In this document: positions 1 to 8,989 of the stretch, piece after piece
Layout of the letters: every line of letters begins with the position of its first letter
Numbering within the stretch: position 1 is the first letter of the stretch
Source: Geomonas limicola
Lineage (GTDB): Bacteria > Desulfobacterota > Desulfuromonadia > Geobacterales > Geobacteraceae
DNA: 64,000 nucleotides
Assembly (NCBI RefSeq): GCF_014193675.1
Contig: NZ_BLXZ01000006.1
Span: 186,553-250,552, forward strand
Direction of reading: 5' to 3'
The notes under the pieces: generated by a model
Databases searched by the model: none
What the model saw: the letters and a program-made list of their open reading frames with translations, nothing else
What the model was told of the DNA's origin: nothing
Made by a program: the position numbers and the translations under genes

Positions 1-357
1 GTTCAGGGAGTCTGGTCCTCTGCACGGTTCGAGGACTACTCCGGCGGTGGCGGCGCGCACCTGGTGGCGGCGCACATCGCGCCGAACGCAAAGCCGTCCG
101 ACGGTTTCGCAAACTGCAACATCTGCCACAACGGCGGCAGGACCGGAGCTACCCCGTACCACCAGATGGTCACCCCGGTCTCTACCCACATCTCCAACGT
201 GCACGTGGAAGTAGATCCGAAGTACCGCTTCGGCGACGGGTTCCCGGTCTACACCAGCGCGAAGCTGGTCAACCCGCCTGCTATCAACGCAACGGGAAGC
301 TGCTTCAACACCAGCTGCCATATGGTCAAGACCCCGCGCTGGAGTATCGAGCGCTAA
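1..357 (+). CDS. Multiheme c-type cytochrome, C-terminal fragment (5' end outside window)
   Basis: The reading frame is open from base 1 to the TAA at 355-357, so only the last 118 residues are present. The fragment holds one canonical heme site (CNICH) and one CX4CH site (CFNTSCH) near the end. The pairing of a CXXCH with a CX4CH motif is the pattern of the Geobacter CxxxxCH/CxxCH domain family, also seen in the lipoprotein at 40420-42291. The protein would be exported and heme-loaded in the periplasm. Total heme number, signal type and operon partners cannot be seen. It is followed by two hairpins and a 370-base non-coding gap, so it is probably the last gene of its operon. Confidence 0.85.
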   Translation, partial: VQGVWSSARFEDYSGGGGAHLVAAHIAPNAKPSDGFANCNICHNGGRTGATPYHQMVTPVSTHISNVHVEVDPKYRFGDGFPVYTSAKLVNPPAINATGSCFNTSCHMVKTPRWSIER

Positions 358-471
358 ACAGAAGTCGCTGTCTTTGCTGAACGTTTGCATTCCGGTATCG
401 TCAGGACCCGAGAGGCTGCTGCACCTGAGCCTCTCGGGGTAACCTGCCCTGCACTCGCCGGCCCGGTCCAT

Positions 472-511
472 CCCTGCACCTCCCCACGGTTTTTCTAGGG
501 GAGGTGCAGGG
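472..511. repeat. Perfect 14-bp inverted repeat with 12-nt loop
   Basis: CCCTGCACCTCCCC at 472-485 is the exact reverse complement of 498-511. It lies about 115 bases downstream of the cytochrome stop. It could be a strong hairpin ending that transcript or a dispersed extragenic palindrome. There is no uridine tract beside it; the T run lies inside the loop. Confidence 0.7.
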
Positions 512-623
512 TCCTCCTTCTGGCACCCCCGCCAGCCTGACCTCCGCCCGAAGCTACCTGCTCTCAGTGCCTCCCCGAAGATCCCTCTCTGGAAACTCCC
601 CCGTATGTTGCGTGGCGGCTTCC

Positions 624-652
624 TTGACATGTAACCCTAGTCGGTGTATCCA
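624..652 (+). promoter_or_regulatory. Sigma-70-like promoter of the MFS gene
   Basis: TTGACA at 624-629, a 17-base spacer and TATCCA at 647-652. The -35 element is perfect. Predicted transcription start is near 659, giving a leader of about 69 nt to the TTG start at 728. Confidence 0.55.
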
Positions 653-727
653 AGAACGCCTGTCCGCGCTTGAAGGCGACGTCATTCTTCTCTTCGCTGT
701 GACGAATCAGAATTCCCGGGAGCCACT

Positions 728-2008
728 TTGCCATTGGAAAATCGATCGAACAGAGTCGCAATCGGCGCAGCCTGCACACTGCTCATGCTGAACCTGGGGA
801 CGGTGTATGCCTGGAGCTTCTTCCAGAAACCGCTCTGCGAGACCTACGGATGGACCAACAGCCAGGTGGTCTGGACCTTCAGCCTTGCCATCACCTTTCT
901 GGGGCTCTCGGCTGCTGCCGGCGGGCTCCTGCTTCCCAAAACCGGCCCCCGGCCCCTGGCGCTTGCCGGGGCTGTCCTCTTCGGCTCGGGATACTTCCTG
1001 GCCGCTCTAGCCCTGCGCCTGCACTCGCTGCCGCTTCTGTGGCTCGGCTACGGGGTCATCGGGGGGATCGGGCTGGGGCTTGGCTATGTGACACCGGTTG
1101 CCACCATCTCCAAGTGGTTCCCGGACCGCAAGGGACTCGCTACGGGGACCGTCGTGATGGGGTTCGGCTTCGGCGCGCTGCTCATGTCGAAGCTGGTGGC
1201 TCCGTTTCTCCTGGCGAGGACGGGGGGGGACCTGGTGTCGGCCTTCACCGCGATGGGCGTTATTTTCCTGGTGCTGTCCCTGGCTTCCGCGGCCTTGGTC
1301 CGCAACCCTCCCGCTTCGTGGGTGCCTCCCCAGGTGGCAGCTGAGGCTGCTGCGGAGAGCGACGCCGCTCCGGGGAGTCCGGGAAGCTGCATCGCATCCG
1401 GTTCGTTCCTGGTCATGTGGCTCATCTTCTTTTGCAACATCACCGCCGGGATCGCCCTCATCGGGTTCCAGTCCCCTCTGTTCCAGGACGTCTGCGCGAA
1501 GCACGACCCGGCGCTTGGCAAGGAGGTACTCGCGGCCTACGGCGGGACCATGATCGCTGCAAGCTCGGTATTCAACGGTATCGGGCGGTTCTTCTGGGGC
1601 GCACTCTCGGACAGACTGGGGCGCAGCCGGACCTTCAGCCTGATCCTCGGGTCGCAGGTCGCGGCGTTCGCCCTGCTGCTGCGGGTCACCGAGCCCTGGC
1701 TCTTTGCGACCCTGGTTTGCTACGTGCTGCTCTGTTATGGTGGCGGATTCGGGACCATGCCGTCGTTTGTCCTGGACCGGTTCGGGGCGCGGGTCATGCC
1801 GGCGGTGTACGGTGCGATCCTCACCGCCTGGTCGGCTGCCGGGATAGCGGGGCCGCAGCTCGTGGCGCTCTTGAAGGACAAATACGCGGGGAGTCCTGGC
1901 GTGGCCTCGTCGTACAGCTTCGCTGCCGCAATCGGGCTTCTTGGGGTAGGGTTCGTGCTGTCGTTCTTCGTGACGGAACGACGGAAGGAGTCTGAAAAAA
2001 CAAGGTAG
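728..2008 (+). CDS. MFS transporter, oxalate/formate antiporter (OFA) type
   Basis: This 426-residue integral membrane protein has about twelve hydrophobic segments, with an N-terminal half ending near residue 200, a polar central loop (about 200-225) and a C-terminal half. The first helix (LGTVYAWSFFQKPL) and the inter-helix motif following FPDRKGLATG are typical of the OFA family of carboxylate carriers. Family members move oxalate, formate, pyruvate or related monocarboxylates; the substrate here cannot be read from sequence. The start is TTG at 728, preceded by GGGAG at 718-722 with good spacing; no better in-frame ATG exists nearby. It appears to be transcribed alone from the promoter at 624-652. 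A dispersed repeat begins at its stop codon. Confidence 0.85.
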   Translation: MPLENRSNRVAIGAACTLLMLNLGTVYAWSFFQKPLCETYGWTNSQVVWTFSLAITFLGLSAAAGGLLLPKTGPRPLALAGAVLFGSGYFLAALALRLHSLPLLWLGYGVIGGIGLGLGYVTPVATISKWFPDRKGLATGTVVMGFGFGALLMSKLVAPFLLARTGGDLVSAFTAMGVIFLVLSLASAALVRNPPASWVPPQVAAEAAAESDAAPGSPGSCIASGSFLVMWLIFFCNITAGIALIGFQSPLFQDVCAKHDPALGKEVLAAYGGTMIAASSVFNGIGRFFWGALSDRLGRSRTFSLILGSQVAAFALLLRVTEPWLFATLVCYVLLCYGGGFGTMPSFVLDRFGARVMPAVYGAILTAWSAAGIAGPQLVALLKDKYAGSPGVASSYSFAAAIGLLGVGFVLSFFVTERRKESEKTR

Positions 2009-2290
2009 CCACGGAGCCACCAAGCACACGGAGCAATACAGAGTCCCCTTTTCCTGGCAGCGCCCCTTGCACACGGCAGACAAAATGAGAGACAGGTCGG
2101 GGAGAGACTACGGCAAAGGGCTTTAAACCTGCTAGCAAGGGGGAGGTCGCTGAGGAAAAGTGGAAGGGGCAACGACTACATTCGGGGGGAACACCAAGGT
2201 GAAGCCTTCGCCGCACGGAGTTCTGAAAAACACCAAAACAACCGACACCCTGGTTCTTGCTCCGTGATCTTGGTGGCTTCGTGGCAACCA
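2004..2290. repeat. Inverted pair of a dispersed repeat flanking a 209-bp spacer
   Basis: About 38 bases at 2004-2041 and, in opposite orientation, 2251-2290 share the core GCCACGRAGCCACCAAG followed by CACGGAGCAA. A third partial copy lies at 12251-12283. The pair frames non-coding DNA between the MFS stop and the YaiI-family gene. It looks like a miniature dispersed element or two insertions of one. No open reading frame or transposase lies inside. Confidence 0.65.
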
Positions 2291-2307
2291 AAAAGGATAA
2301 TCAAGTG

Positions 2308-2769
2308 ATGAAAATCTGGATCGATGCCGACGCCTGCCCGCGGGTCATCAAGGAGATCGTCTTCCGCGCCTCGGAACGCCTCCAGATCCCCGTCGACCTG
2401 GTCGCCAACAAGGGGCTCGCCAAACACGAGACGAAACTGATCCGCTCCATCGTGGTCCAGGACGGCTTCGACGTCGCCGACGACTACATCGCCGAACACG
2501 CCGCTCCGCAGGACCTGGTCATAACGGCCGACATCCCGCTGGCCGCCAGGGTGGTCGCCAAGGGAGGGGTGGCTCTCGACCCGCGCGGCGAACTCTACTC
2601 GGAAGAGAACATCGGCGAACGGCTCGCCATGCGCGACCTGATGACCGAGCTGCGCTCCGGCGGGATGGCACTGGGTGGCCCCGCCCAGTTCAGCCTGACC
2701 GACCGGCAGCGTTTCGCTGCGTCGTTTGATCGCCTGATAACGAAACTGCACAAAGGCCTGCGCCCCTGA
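2308..2769 (+). CDS. YaiI/YqxD family protein (DUF188)
   Basis: This 153-residue cytosolic protein opens with [12 protein letters not shown], the signature of the YaiI/YqxD family, and keeps [11 protein letters not shown] and the ALDPRGELY segment. The family has a PIN-like or NYN-like look and a proposed nuclease role, but its physiological function is not established. ATG at 2308 is chosen over an upstream in-frame start at 2257 because family members begin at this methionine and AAAAGGA lies just upstream; the upstream start would lie within the dispersed repeat. It appears to be a single gene, facing the converging HD-GYP gene 21 bases downstream. Confidence 0.9.
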   Translation: MKIWIDADACPRVIKEIVFRASERLQIPVDLVANKGLAKHETKLIRSIVVQDGFDVADDYIAEHAAPQDLVITADIPLAARVVAKGGVALDPRGELYSEENIGERLAMRDLMTELRSGGMALGGPAQFSLTDRQRFAASFDRLITKLHKGLRP

Positions 2770-2790
2770 TCCCGGCCACCGAGTACCTTT

Positions 2791-3864
2791 TCAGGGGAAC
2801 AACGCCGCGAACTGGGACTCTACCCGCATGGCCACCTTGACGATCTCGGGGTCGAAGTGGTTTCCGGCATTTTCCAGAAGCATCGCTACGGTCTCCCGGT
2901 GGCTCATGCCTTTCCGGTAGCAACGATCCGAGCGCAGCGCATCGTACACGTCCGCCACCGCCATGATCCTGGCCGATAGCGGGATGCACCTTCCCACCAG
3001 CCCGTCCGGGTACCCGTTGCCATCCCAGCGCTCGTGGTGATAGAGCGCTATCTCGATCCCCATTCCGATGAACAGGTTGTCAGGGTACTCGTTGAACACC
3101 GACTGCAGGGTCTCGGCACCTATGGTGGTATGGGTCTGTATGGTCTGGTACTCTTCGCTGGTCAAGGCACCGCGTTTCTGCAGGATGGAGTCCGGAATGG
3201 CGATCTTGCCGATGTCGTGCAGCGGTGCCGCATGGTGGATGCAGGTGACAAAATCGTCGGTGACATGGTTGGTGTACGCAGAGTCCTTCGCCAACTCCAA
3301 GGCCAGCAGCCGGCACAACTCCCGCACCCTCTCGAGGTGGTGCCCCGTCGACTCGTCGCGATACTCTGCCAGTTTCGCCATGGCGAAAATGGTCGCGGCC
3401 TGGGCTTCGAAGAGGTTTCTCACCACCCGTTCCGCGTTTTTCTGGATCTCCAGGCTTTCGTGCAGTGCGCTTATCTTCAGGTGGGTCCCGACGCGGGCCA
3501 GTACCTCCTCGTTGCAAAACGGCTTGGCGATATAATCCACTCCCCCCGCATCGAACCCCTGGACCACCGCCGTGGCGTCGTCGAGTCCGCTGATAAAGAG
3601 GACCGGAATGGACTTCACATAGTTGTGTGTTTTGAGTCTCCTGCAAAGGTCGAAGCCGTTTTCACCGGGTAACACGACGTCAAGCAGGATCAGGTCGGGT
3701 GACCACTGCTGGGCGGTTGTCAGCACCTCCGACGCGTCGTGCAGGCACCTGGTCTGGTAGCCTTGCGACTCGAGGATGAACTGCAGCATGCAGGCCGTCA
3801 ATGGCTCGTCATCCACCACGAGAATCTTGCGGCTGGCATTTGCGTTTGTTCCAGATTGCTCCAT
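2791..3864 (-). CDS. Response regulator with HD-GYP domain (cyclic dinucleotide phosphodiesterase)
   Basis: This 357-residue protein has a receiver domain (about 12-130; VVDDEP acidic pocket, LILLDVVLP phospho-acceptor, conserved KPF lysine) joined by a helical linker to an HD-GYP domain (about 165-350). The metal and signature motifs are intact: HDIGKIAIPD and HHERWDGNGYPDG. HD-GYP proteins hydrolyse cyclic di-GMP; in Geobacter one related protein acts on 3',3'-cGAMP, so substrate is open. ATG at 3864 is preferred to GTG at 3876 for its GGGGA spacing. It lies downstream of the hybrid kinase on the same strand, about 200 bases away, and the two may form a pathway. Confidence 0.92.
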   Translation of the reverse strand: MEQSGTNANASRKILVVDDEPLTACMLQFILESQGYQTRCLHDASEVLTTAQQWSPDLILLDVVLPGENGFDLCRRLKTHNYVKSIPVLFISGLDDATAVVQGFDAGGVDYIAKPFCNEEVLARVGTHLKISALHESLEIQKNAERVVRNLFEAQAATIFAMAKLAEYRDESTGHHLERVRELCRLLALELAKDSAYTNHVTDDFVTCIHHAAPLHDIGKIAIPDSILQKRGALTSEEYQTIQTHTTIGAETLQSVFNEYPDNLFIGMGIEIALYHHERWDGNGYPDGLVGRCIPLSARIMAVADVYDALRSDRCYRKGMSHRETVAMLLENAGNHFDPEIVKVAMRVESQFAALFP

Positions 3865-4065
3865 CGGTATCCCCACGGCACATTCGGGCGCCAGGCGAGG
3901 TTAACTGCACAGCTTCCCCGGTGTGCGTCGCCCGGTAACCTGCTCCTCTTGCTTTATCGGAGTTTCTCCTGCAAGGATAAGAAAAATTACTCCAGCGGTG
4001 GGGAGCCCGCCTCGCCGGTGTCGCGTCCCCCGCCAGTTCGGCGTCCCCTCCGCCAGAACGGTCCC

Positions 4066-6804
4066 CTAGCAGGGGAGGTCCAGCACCTCGCGCACCTTGC
4101 TCGCCAGGGTCGGCAGGAGAAAGGGTTTCTGCAGGAAATGGATCCGCTCCTGGAGGACTCCGTGGTTGGCGATGACGTCGGCGGTGTAGCCGGACATGAA
4201 CAGGCACCTAAGCCCCGGGTGCTTCGCCTTGAGCTGCTCGGCCAGCTCCTTGCCATTCATCCCCGGCATGATGACGTCGGTCAGCAACAGGTCGATCGGT
4301 TTGCCGTAGGCGCCTGCCATCTGGATCGCCTCGTCGGGTGCCCCGGAGGCCAGGACCTGGTACCCCTGGTTCTTCAACAGCGCACAGGTTATCCCCAACA
4401 TGCCGCGTTCATCCTCGACGAGCAGGATGGTCTCGCTCCCCGTGGGTAACGCATGATTCCCCTCCTGTCGTGGCGGCCCTGCGCCAGCCCCGCGGTGCCG
4501 GGGGATGCCGATGGTGAAGATGGCTCCCTGGCCGGCCTCGCTGCGGACCGTGATGAAACCGCGGTTCTGCTTGACGATCCCGTAGATGGTCGCGAGCCCC
4601 AGGCCGGTCCCCTCTCCGATACCCTTCGTGGTGTAGAAGGGCTCGAAGATGTGGGGGAGGGTCTCCTGGCCCATTCCGCATCCGTTGTCGCTCACCGAAA
4701 CCCAGACGTATTCTCCCAGTTCCGCTTCGGGATGGTTCACCAGGTAGTCGGCATCCGCCACGACGGTACCGGTCTGGATGACGATCCGGCCGGTCCCCGT
4801 GATGGCGTCCCGGGCGTTGACGCAGAGGTTCGCCATGATCTGGTCCACCTGCGAGGGGTCCATGAGGACCGGCCACATCCTGGTCGCCGGCTCGAAGATA
4901 AGCTGGATGTCCTCCCCGATGAGCCGCTGCAACATCTTGAGCATGTTGGCGATGGCGTCGTCGATGTCGATGATCCTGGGCTCGATGGCCTGCCTGCGGG
5001 CGAAGGCCAAGAGCTGCCGGGTAAGCTCGGCGGAGCGCTCGGCCGCGGCATTGATCGCCTCCAGGTGGTCGTGGCAGGGGTGACCGGGAGCCGTCTCCAT
5101 GAGCCCGAGTGCGGCGTGCCCGATGATGACGCCGAGCATGTTGTTGAAGTCATGGGCAACGCCCCCTGCCAGCCGCCCCACGGATTCCATCTTCTGGGCC
5201 TGCTGCAGCTGCTTCTCGAGGTTGATGCGCTCATCCTCCGACCACCTGCGGATCAGGGCCGCGCCGATATAGGCGGCTATCCCCTCCAGGTGCTGGATCA
5301 CCTCGACGCTGAAGCGATCGCTGCGGCGATCGTTGCACTGGATCAAGCCGACGATCCGGTCCTTGTAGCGGATGGGAATCAGCGCGGTCGACGCGTAACC
5401 TTGGCGGATGCACTCGGTACGCGGACGGTGGCGGGGATCCTGGTCGGGGGACAGGCGCAGCAAAAGCGAGGAATCGTTGGTCCAGAAGCTGCCGGCGGGG
5501 GTGGAGAGCGGGTGTCCCTTCGGGACGTGCCCGGAAAGCACCAGCCCGCAGGCACACTCGAGACGGACCCTGCCATGTTCGTCGCGGCAGCTCTCACCGT
5601 TGGGATTGCGCTCGATGAGGGTGTTTTCCTTGATCAGGAAATCCCGGGGGAACCCAAGTTGTACGTGGTAGGGAAAGTCATCTCCCTCCTGAAGCCTGAC
5701 CCCCACGGCGTCGAGATCCATGTGCCCCTGAATCAGGTGGGCAACCTCTGCCAGGGAACCCTTGAGGTCCTGGGGCTCGTTGAGCACCAGCAGGACCTGC
5801 TTGACGAGTTCGCGCTGGACCTCGGTCTGCTTGCGCTCGGTTATGTTGTGGTCCATGCCCCGGTAGCCGCAGAAGCGCCCCTGGCTGTCAAAGAAGGGGA
5901 CCCCGCTGGTCTCCAGCACCACCAGCCGGCCATCCTTGCGCCGGTTGGTGTTTTCCAGGCGGAAAAACGGTTCCTGCCGGGCGGCGATAGCGGCGAAAAT
6001 CGCCCCGATGCGCTTCGCTTCGGCGTCGGGCATCAGGTCGAACGGGGTCTTCCCCACGACCTCCTCGGGACCGTAGCCCAAAAGATCGAGGACCTGGGGA
6101 CTCGCGTAGGTGTAGACGGCGTTGGCATTCACCTCCCAGATCCAGTTATGGGAGGAGGCGATCAGCTGCTCGTGGCGCTCCTCTTTTTCCCGGAGGGTCT
6201 GGTAGGTACGCTCGAAGTAGATGAGCACCAATCCCATGGCGATGCTGGTGGCCAGGATGCTGCCGATGATGAATCCCCAAGGGGCAAACCACTCGATGGG
6301 GCGCAGGATAGGGTAATCGGCCTGATGGATTCCCCAGAGGACGAACAGCCACCCGGTTATCCGGCTGGTCGGCCGCCTGGGCAGACTCTTCAGGAACTGC
6401 ATCCCGGTGTGGATGTAGGTGTAGGAGAGAAAGGCGAAGATGGGGACGACCACGTAGGGTGCCGGCAGGCGCAGCGTGGGGGCGAGCACCGTCCAGCTCC
6501 CGATGACCAGGCCGATGAGGGTCTCCAGCCTGCCGACCGGCTTGCCAATGAAGATGCGGGTGCCTGTCAGCAGCAAAACGGCGCTTACGATGATGCAGAG
6601 GTAGTTGATGTCCCTGAGGAAAAGGTGTTCGGGCCAGATCACCGACGCAATGAGAAAGAGGTACCTGCAGGTGTGTACCCCCCAGGCATAGGCCCAGAAC
6701 TTCATGAACCGTTCCCGGTAGGTGAGGTAGAGATACAGGTTGACGACTGCCAGGACGAACACGGAACTGGCCGTCGCGGCGCCTGCTATGATGATCCAGG
6801 ACAT
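4066..6804 (-). CDS. Hybrid sensor histidine kinase (7TM-like, PAS, GAF, HisKA, HATPase, REC)
   Basis: This 912-residue membrane kinase has about six or seven hydrophobic segments in residues 1-200, a PAS domain (about 210-330, ending in the ITERKQ PAC signature), a GAF-like domain (about 340-535), HisKA with the phospho-acceptor His551 in GGVAHDFNN, a HATPase domain (DNGCGM and GTGLGLATIYG boxes) and a C-terminal receiver with Asp843 in LLLTDVIMPG. The GAF-like region carries extra cysteines (LECACG), so metal or redox sensing is possible but unproven. The start ATG at 6804 has a GGAGAGAG ribosome binding site. No partner regulator is adjacent except the HD-GYP protein downstream. Confidence 0.9.
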   Translation of the reverse strand: MSWIIIAGAATASSVFVLAVVNLYLYLTYRERFMKFWAYAWGVHTCRYLFLIASVIWPEHLFLRDINYLCIIVSAVLLLTGTRIFIGKPVGRLETLIGLVIGSWTVLAPTLRLPAPYVVVPIFAFLSYTYIHTGMQFLKSLPRRPTSRITGWLFVLWGIHQADYPILRPIEWFAPWGFIIGSILATSIAMGLVLIYFERTYQTLREKEERHEQLIASSHNWIWEVNANAVYTYASPQVLDLLGYGPEEVVGKTPFDLMPDAEAKRIGAIFAAIAARQEPFFRLENTNRRKDGRLVVLETSGVPFFDSQGRFCGYRGMDHNITERKQTEVQRELVKQVLLVLNEPQDLKGSLAEVAHLIQGHMDLDAVGVRLQEGDDFPYHVQLGFPRDFLIKENTLIERNPNGESCRDEHGRVRLECACGLVLSGHVPKGHPLSTPAGSFWTNDSSLLLRLSPDQDPRHRPRTECIRQGYASTALIPIRYKDRIVGLIQCNDRRSDRFSVEVIQHLEGIAAYIGAALIRRWSEDERINLEKQLQQAQKMESVGRLAGGVAHDFNNMLGVIIGHAALGLMETAPGHPCHDHLEAINAAAERSAELTRQLLAFARRQAIEPRIIDIDDAIANMLKMLQRLIGEDIQLIFEPATRMWPVLMDPSQVDQIMANLCVNARDAITGTGRIVIQTGTVVADADYLVNHPEAELGEYVWVSVSDNGCGMGQETLPHIFEPFYTTKGIGEGTGLGLATIYGIVKQNRGFITVRSEAGQGAIFTIGIPRHRGAGAGPPRQEGNHALPTGSETILLVEDERGMLGITCALLKNQGYQVLASGAPDEAIQMAGAYGKPIDLLLTDVIMPGMNGKELAEQLKAKHPGLRCLFMSGYTADVIANHGVLQERIHFLQKPFLLPTLASKVREVLDLPC

Positions 6805-7125
6805 GCTCTCTCCGGTCGGTGAGGCATTTCACCACAAAATGATAGAGATCGGCGCCGTCGTGCGCGCCGCCCCGATGACAAAGGCGAGGGTGCCCAGTAT
6901 ACGTATCGACACCGTGGAGGATTTCATGAGAATTAAAGGGAGGGGACGGGGGACGACGGTGCTGCTGAGCCGGCTCAACTTCTTGGCGAGAGGGCTCGGA
7001 GGGAAAGGGGAGGGCGAGGTACGCCCCGCAGGCCCTGCGGGACGCCCCTGCCAGGTGGGGGAGGTTCCTTCGGGAGACGCGCTGCACGCCGTAGGGTCCA
7101 GCGCGTCCTTGCGGTGGTTAGTTGC
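6805..7125. other. Intergenic region between moeA and the hybrid kinase
   Basis: About 320 bases. A GC-rich perfect hairpin (7024-7041, CCCGCAGG with CCTGCGGG) lies just downstream of moeA and may end that transcript, although no U tract follows. No supported gene is seen. Confidence 0.5.
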
Positions 7126-8334
7126 TCAGGTCAGCTGTCCCATCTCGAAGCCGCGGTCCAAAAGGAGCACCTCGACGCTCTCGCCAGCAGCGTAGCGCGA
7201 CTCTGGCGGCAGCTTGATGAGACCGTTACCCAGGATGAGGGAGGAGAGTCGTCCGGAACTCTGGTCGCCGGTGCTCGAGACCCGGTAGCCTTCCCCGGCC
7301 CGGGAAACCAGGCCGCGCACCAGGTGCGGGCGCCCCCCCTTGTTGGCCACCGGCTCGCACAGCTCGGCCTTAACCACGGGCCTCAGGATGTTCCGGTGTC
7401 CCATCGCCTTCAAAAGCGAGGGGCGCACGAAGAGTTCGAAAGAGACCATGGCCGCCACCGGGTTCCCGGGGAGGGCGAAGACCGGTTTCCCCTCGAGCGT
7501 GGCGAAGGCAAGCGGCTTGCCCGGTTTCATGTTCACCTTCCAGAAGGTGATCTCTCCTCCCAGGCTCTCGATGGCCGCTTTCACGAAGTCCCGGTCTCCT
7601 ACCGATACCCCGCCCGTAATCACGACGAAGTCGGCGTTGAGTCCCGCGAGGATCTTCTCCTTGGTCGACTCCAGGGTGTCTGCCGCGATCCCCAAGAGGA
7701 GCGGTTCGCCACCTGCGTCGATCACCTGGGCCGCCAGGCTGTAGCTGTTGGAGTTGATGAGCTTGCCGGGAGCGGGGGTGGAGCCGGGTTCCAAGAGTTC
7801 GTCGCCGGTGGAGAGGATGGCGACCCGGGCCCGGCGGTACACGGCAAGCGAGGTGCACCCCATGGCGGAGAGCATCCCGATCTCCTGGGGACGCAGGAGC
7901 GACCCGGCCGGAATGACCACCTCACCCTCGCGGATGTCCTCGCCGCGCAGCCTTACGTGGTTTCCCGCCTTCACCGCCTTGAGGCGGATCCAGTCCTGGT
8001 GATCCTCGACGTCCTCGATGGGGACCACGGTGTCGCAACCCGGCGGAAGCGGCGCCCCGGTCATGATCTTCACCGCCTCGCCCGGCAGAAGCGGTGCGGT
8101 GCGCACCTCGCCGGCTGCCAGGAAGCCGACCACGTCGAGGCGGTTGTCGGTGAGCCCGGCGTAGTCGAAGGTGAAACCATCCATCGCCGAGTTGTCGGCG
8201 GGGGGGATGTCCCACGGGGCGATGTGGTCCTCGGGGGTTACCCGGTTGAGCCCCTGGAAAACCGAGACCTTCTCGGTCTGCAGCGGGGTTATCTCTTGCA
8301 GTATGGCGCGCTGCGCCTCTTCGATGCTGACCAT
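7126..8334 (-). CDS. moeA: Molybdopterin molybdenumtransferase
   Basis: This 402-residue cytosolic enzyme inserts molybdate into adenylylated molybdopterin, the last step of Mo-cofactor synthesis. It shows the full MoeA layout: MDGFTFDY near the N-terminus, the ILSTGDEL segment, GGVSVGDRDF, and KPGKPLAFA followed by FALPGNPVA. An in-frame ATG at 8364 would add ten residues, but the ATG at 8334 has an AAAGGAGAG site and matches family N-termini (MVSIEEAQ). It lies 256 bases downstream of the nap genes on the same strand, which fits supply of cofactor to NapA, although the gap allows an independent promoter. Confidence 0.95.
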   Translation of the reverse strand: MVSIEEAQRAILQEITPLQTEKVSVFQGLNRVTPEDHIAPWDIPPADNSAMDGFTFDYAGLTDNRLDVVGFLAAGEVRTAPLLPGEAVKIMTGAPLPPGCDTVVPIEDVEDHQDWIRLKAVKAGNHVRLRGEDIREGEVVIPAGSLLRPQEIGMLSAMGCTSLAVYRRARVAILSTGDELLEPGSTPAPGKLINSNSYSLAAQVIDAGGEPLLLGIAADTLESTKEKILAGLNADFVVITGGVSVGDRDFVKAAIESLGGEITFWKVNMKPGKPLAFATLEGKPVFALPGNPVAAMVSFELFVRPSLLKAMGHRNILRPVVKAELCEPVANKGGRPHLVRGLVSRAGEGYRVSSTGDQSSGRLSSLILGNGLIKLPPESRYAAGESVEVLLLDRGFEMGQLT

Positions 8335-8540
8335 GTAGGGCTCTCCTTTGAGCGAATCGGGCAAGAAAAGATACTCCCGGGGACGGGCCTTGGCAAGGGG
8401 GAATCCCCGGAGACGCGACCGTGGTGGTGGCCGAGTTCCGTCACCTTACGGCCGTCACCTTCTATTGCCAGTGATGCGAACCAAGGTCGACTCGTTTATG
8501 AAGGTTCTTCCGGGATTTTCGGGAAGCTGTCCAACTGGGT

Positions 8541-8565
8541 CCCCTCTCCCCCTGCGGGAGAGGGG
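8541..8565. repeat. GC-rich palindrome between the ferredoxin gene and moeA
   Basis: CCCCTCTCCC (8541-8550) and GGGAGAGGGG (8556-8565) form a perfect 10-bp stem with a 5-nt loop. It lies just past the end of the nap genes and may attenuate read-through into moeA or act as an extragenic palindromic element. There is no clear U tract. Confidence 0.55.
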
Positions 8566-8590
8566 CGGGAGGTTCGGGGCCGAACTTTCC

Positions 8591-8980
8591 TTACCTTGAG
8601 GCCAGGACGGCGGCGTCCTCGTCCTGCTCGGACGGGCGGGGGACCATGACGAGGGAGCGGGGGGTGGTGGGGCAGATTTCGACGCAGACTGCGCAGCCGT
8701 TGCAGAGTTCGGCATCGATCCGGAGCCCCTGGCCGATCACCAGCGAGATCGCCTGCCGCTCGCAACGCTCGAGGCAGCTCAGGCACCCGCAGCTCGCCGC
8801 GAAGCACTCGCTGCCCTGCGGCGCGGCCACCAGGTGCGCCCCGCGCTCCAGCGCCGGCTCCTCGGGCTCCCGCTTGGGAAGCTCTCCGGTGCTTGCCTGA
8901 AGCGCACCGGCCAGGTCGAGGGCGGCCCGACCGAGCGAGGCCGCCCCCTGACGCAGGAACTCTTTACGGGTAAGAGTCAT
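8591..8980 (-). CDS. NapF-like iron-sulfur ferredoxin, atypical first cluster
   Basis: This 129-residue protein starts with a TAT-like stretch (TRKEFLRQG) and carries two cysteine clusters. The second, CNGCAVCVEIC, followed by PTTP, is a standard [4Fe-4S] ligand set. The first is unusual: spacing reads CxCxxCxxxC within SCGCLSCLERC, with an extra cysteine five residues upstream, instead of CxxCxxCxxxC. Position in the operon, nine bases after the diheme cytochrome gene, points to a role in nitrate reductase assembly or electron supply like NapF or NapG. Assignment to one of these is inference. Confidence 0.75.
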   Translation of the reverse strand: MTLTRKEFLRQGAASLGRAALDLAGALQASTGELPKREPEEPALERGAHLVAAPQGSECFAASCGCLSCLERCERQAISLVIGQGLRIDAELCNGCAVCVEICPTTPRSLVMVPRPSEQDEDAAVLASR

Positions 8981-8989
8981 GGTGGTTCG

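Larger units (their letters stand above)
358..727. other. Intergenic region with two hairpins and a promoter
   Basis: This gap contains an 11-bp inverted repeat (407-417 with 428-438) and a perfect 14-bp inverted repeat (472-485 with 498-511), neither followed by a clear T run on the plus strand. A sigma-70-like promoter lies at 624-652. Short open frames here lack convincing coding features. Confidence 0.6.

Noticed and set aside
3034..3672. A 212-codon plus-strand frame opposite the HD-GYP gene
   Set aside because: Antisense shadow of the HD-GYP gene, which has intact catalytic motifs.
6829..6927. A 32-codon minus-strand frame between moeA and the hybrid kinase
   Set aside because: It has a hydrophobic look but no ribosome binding site and no support from context.
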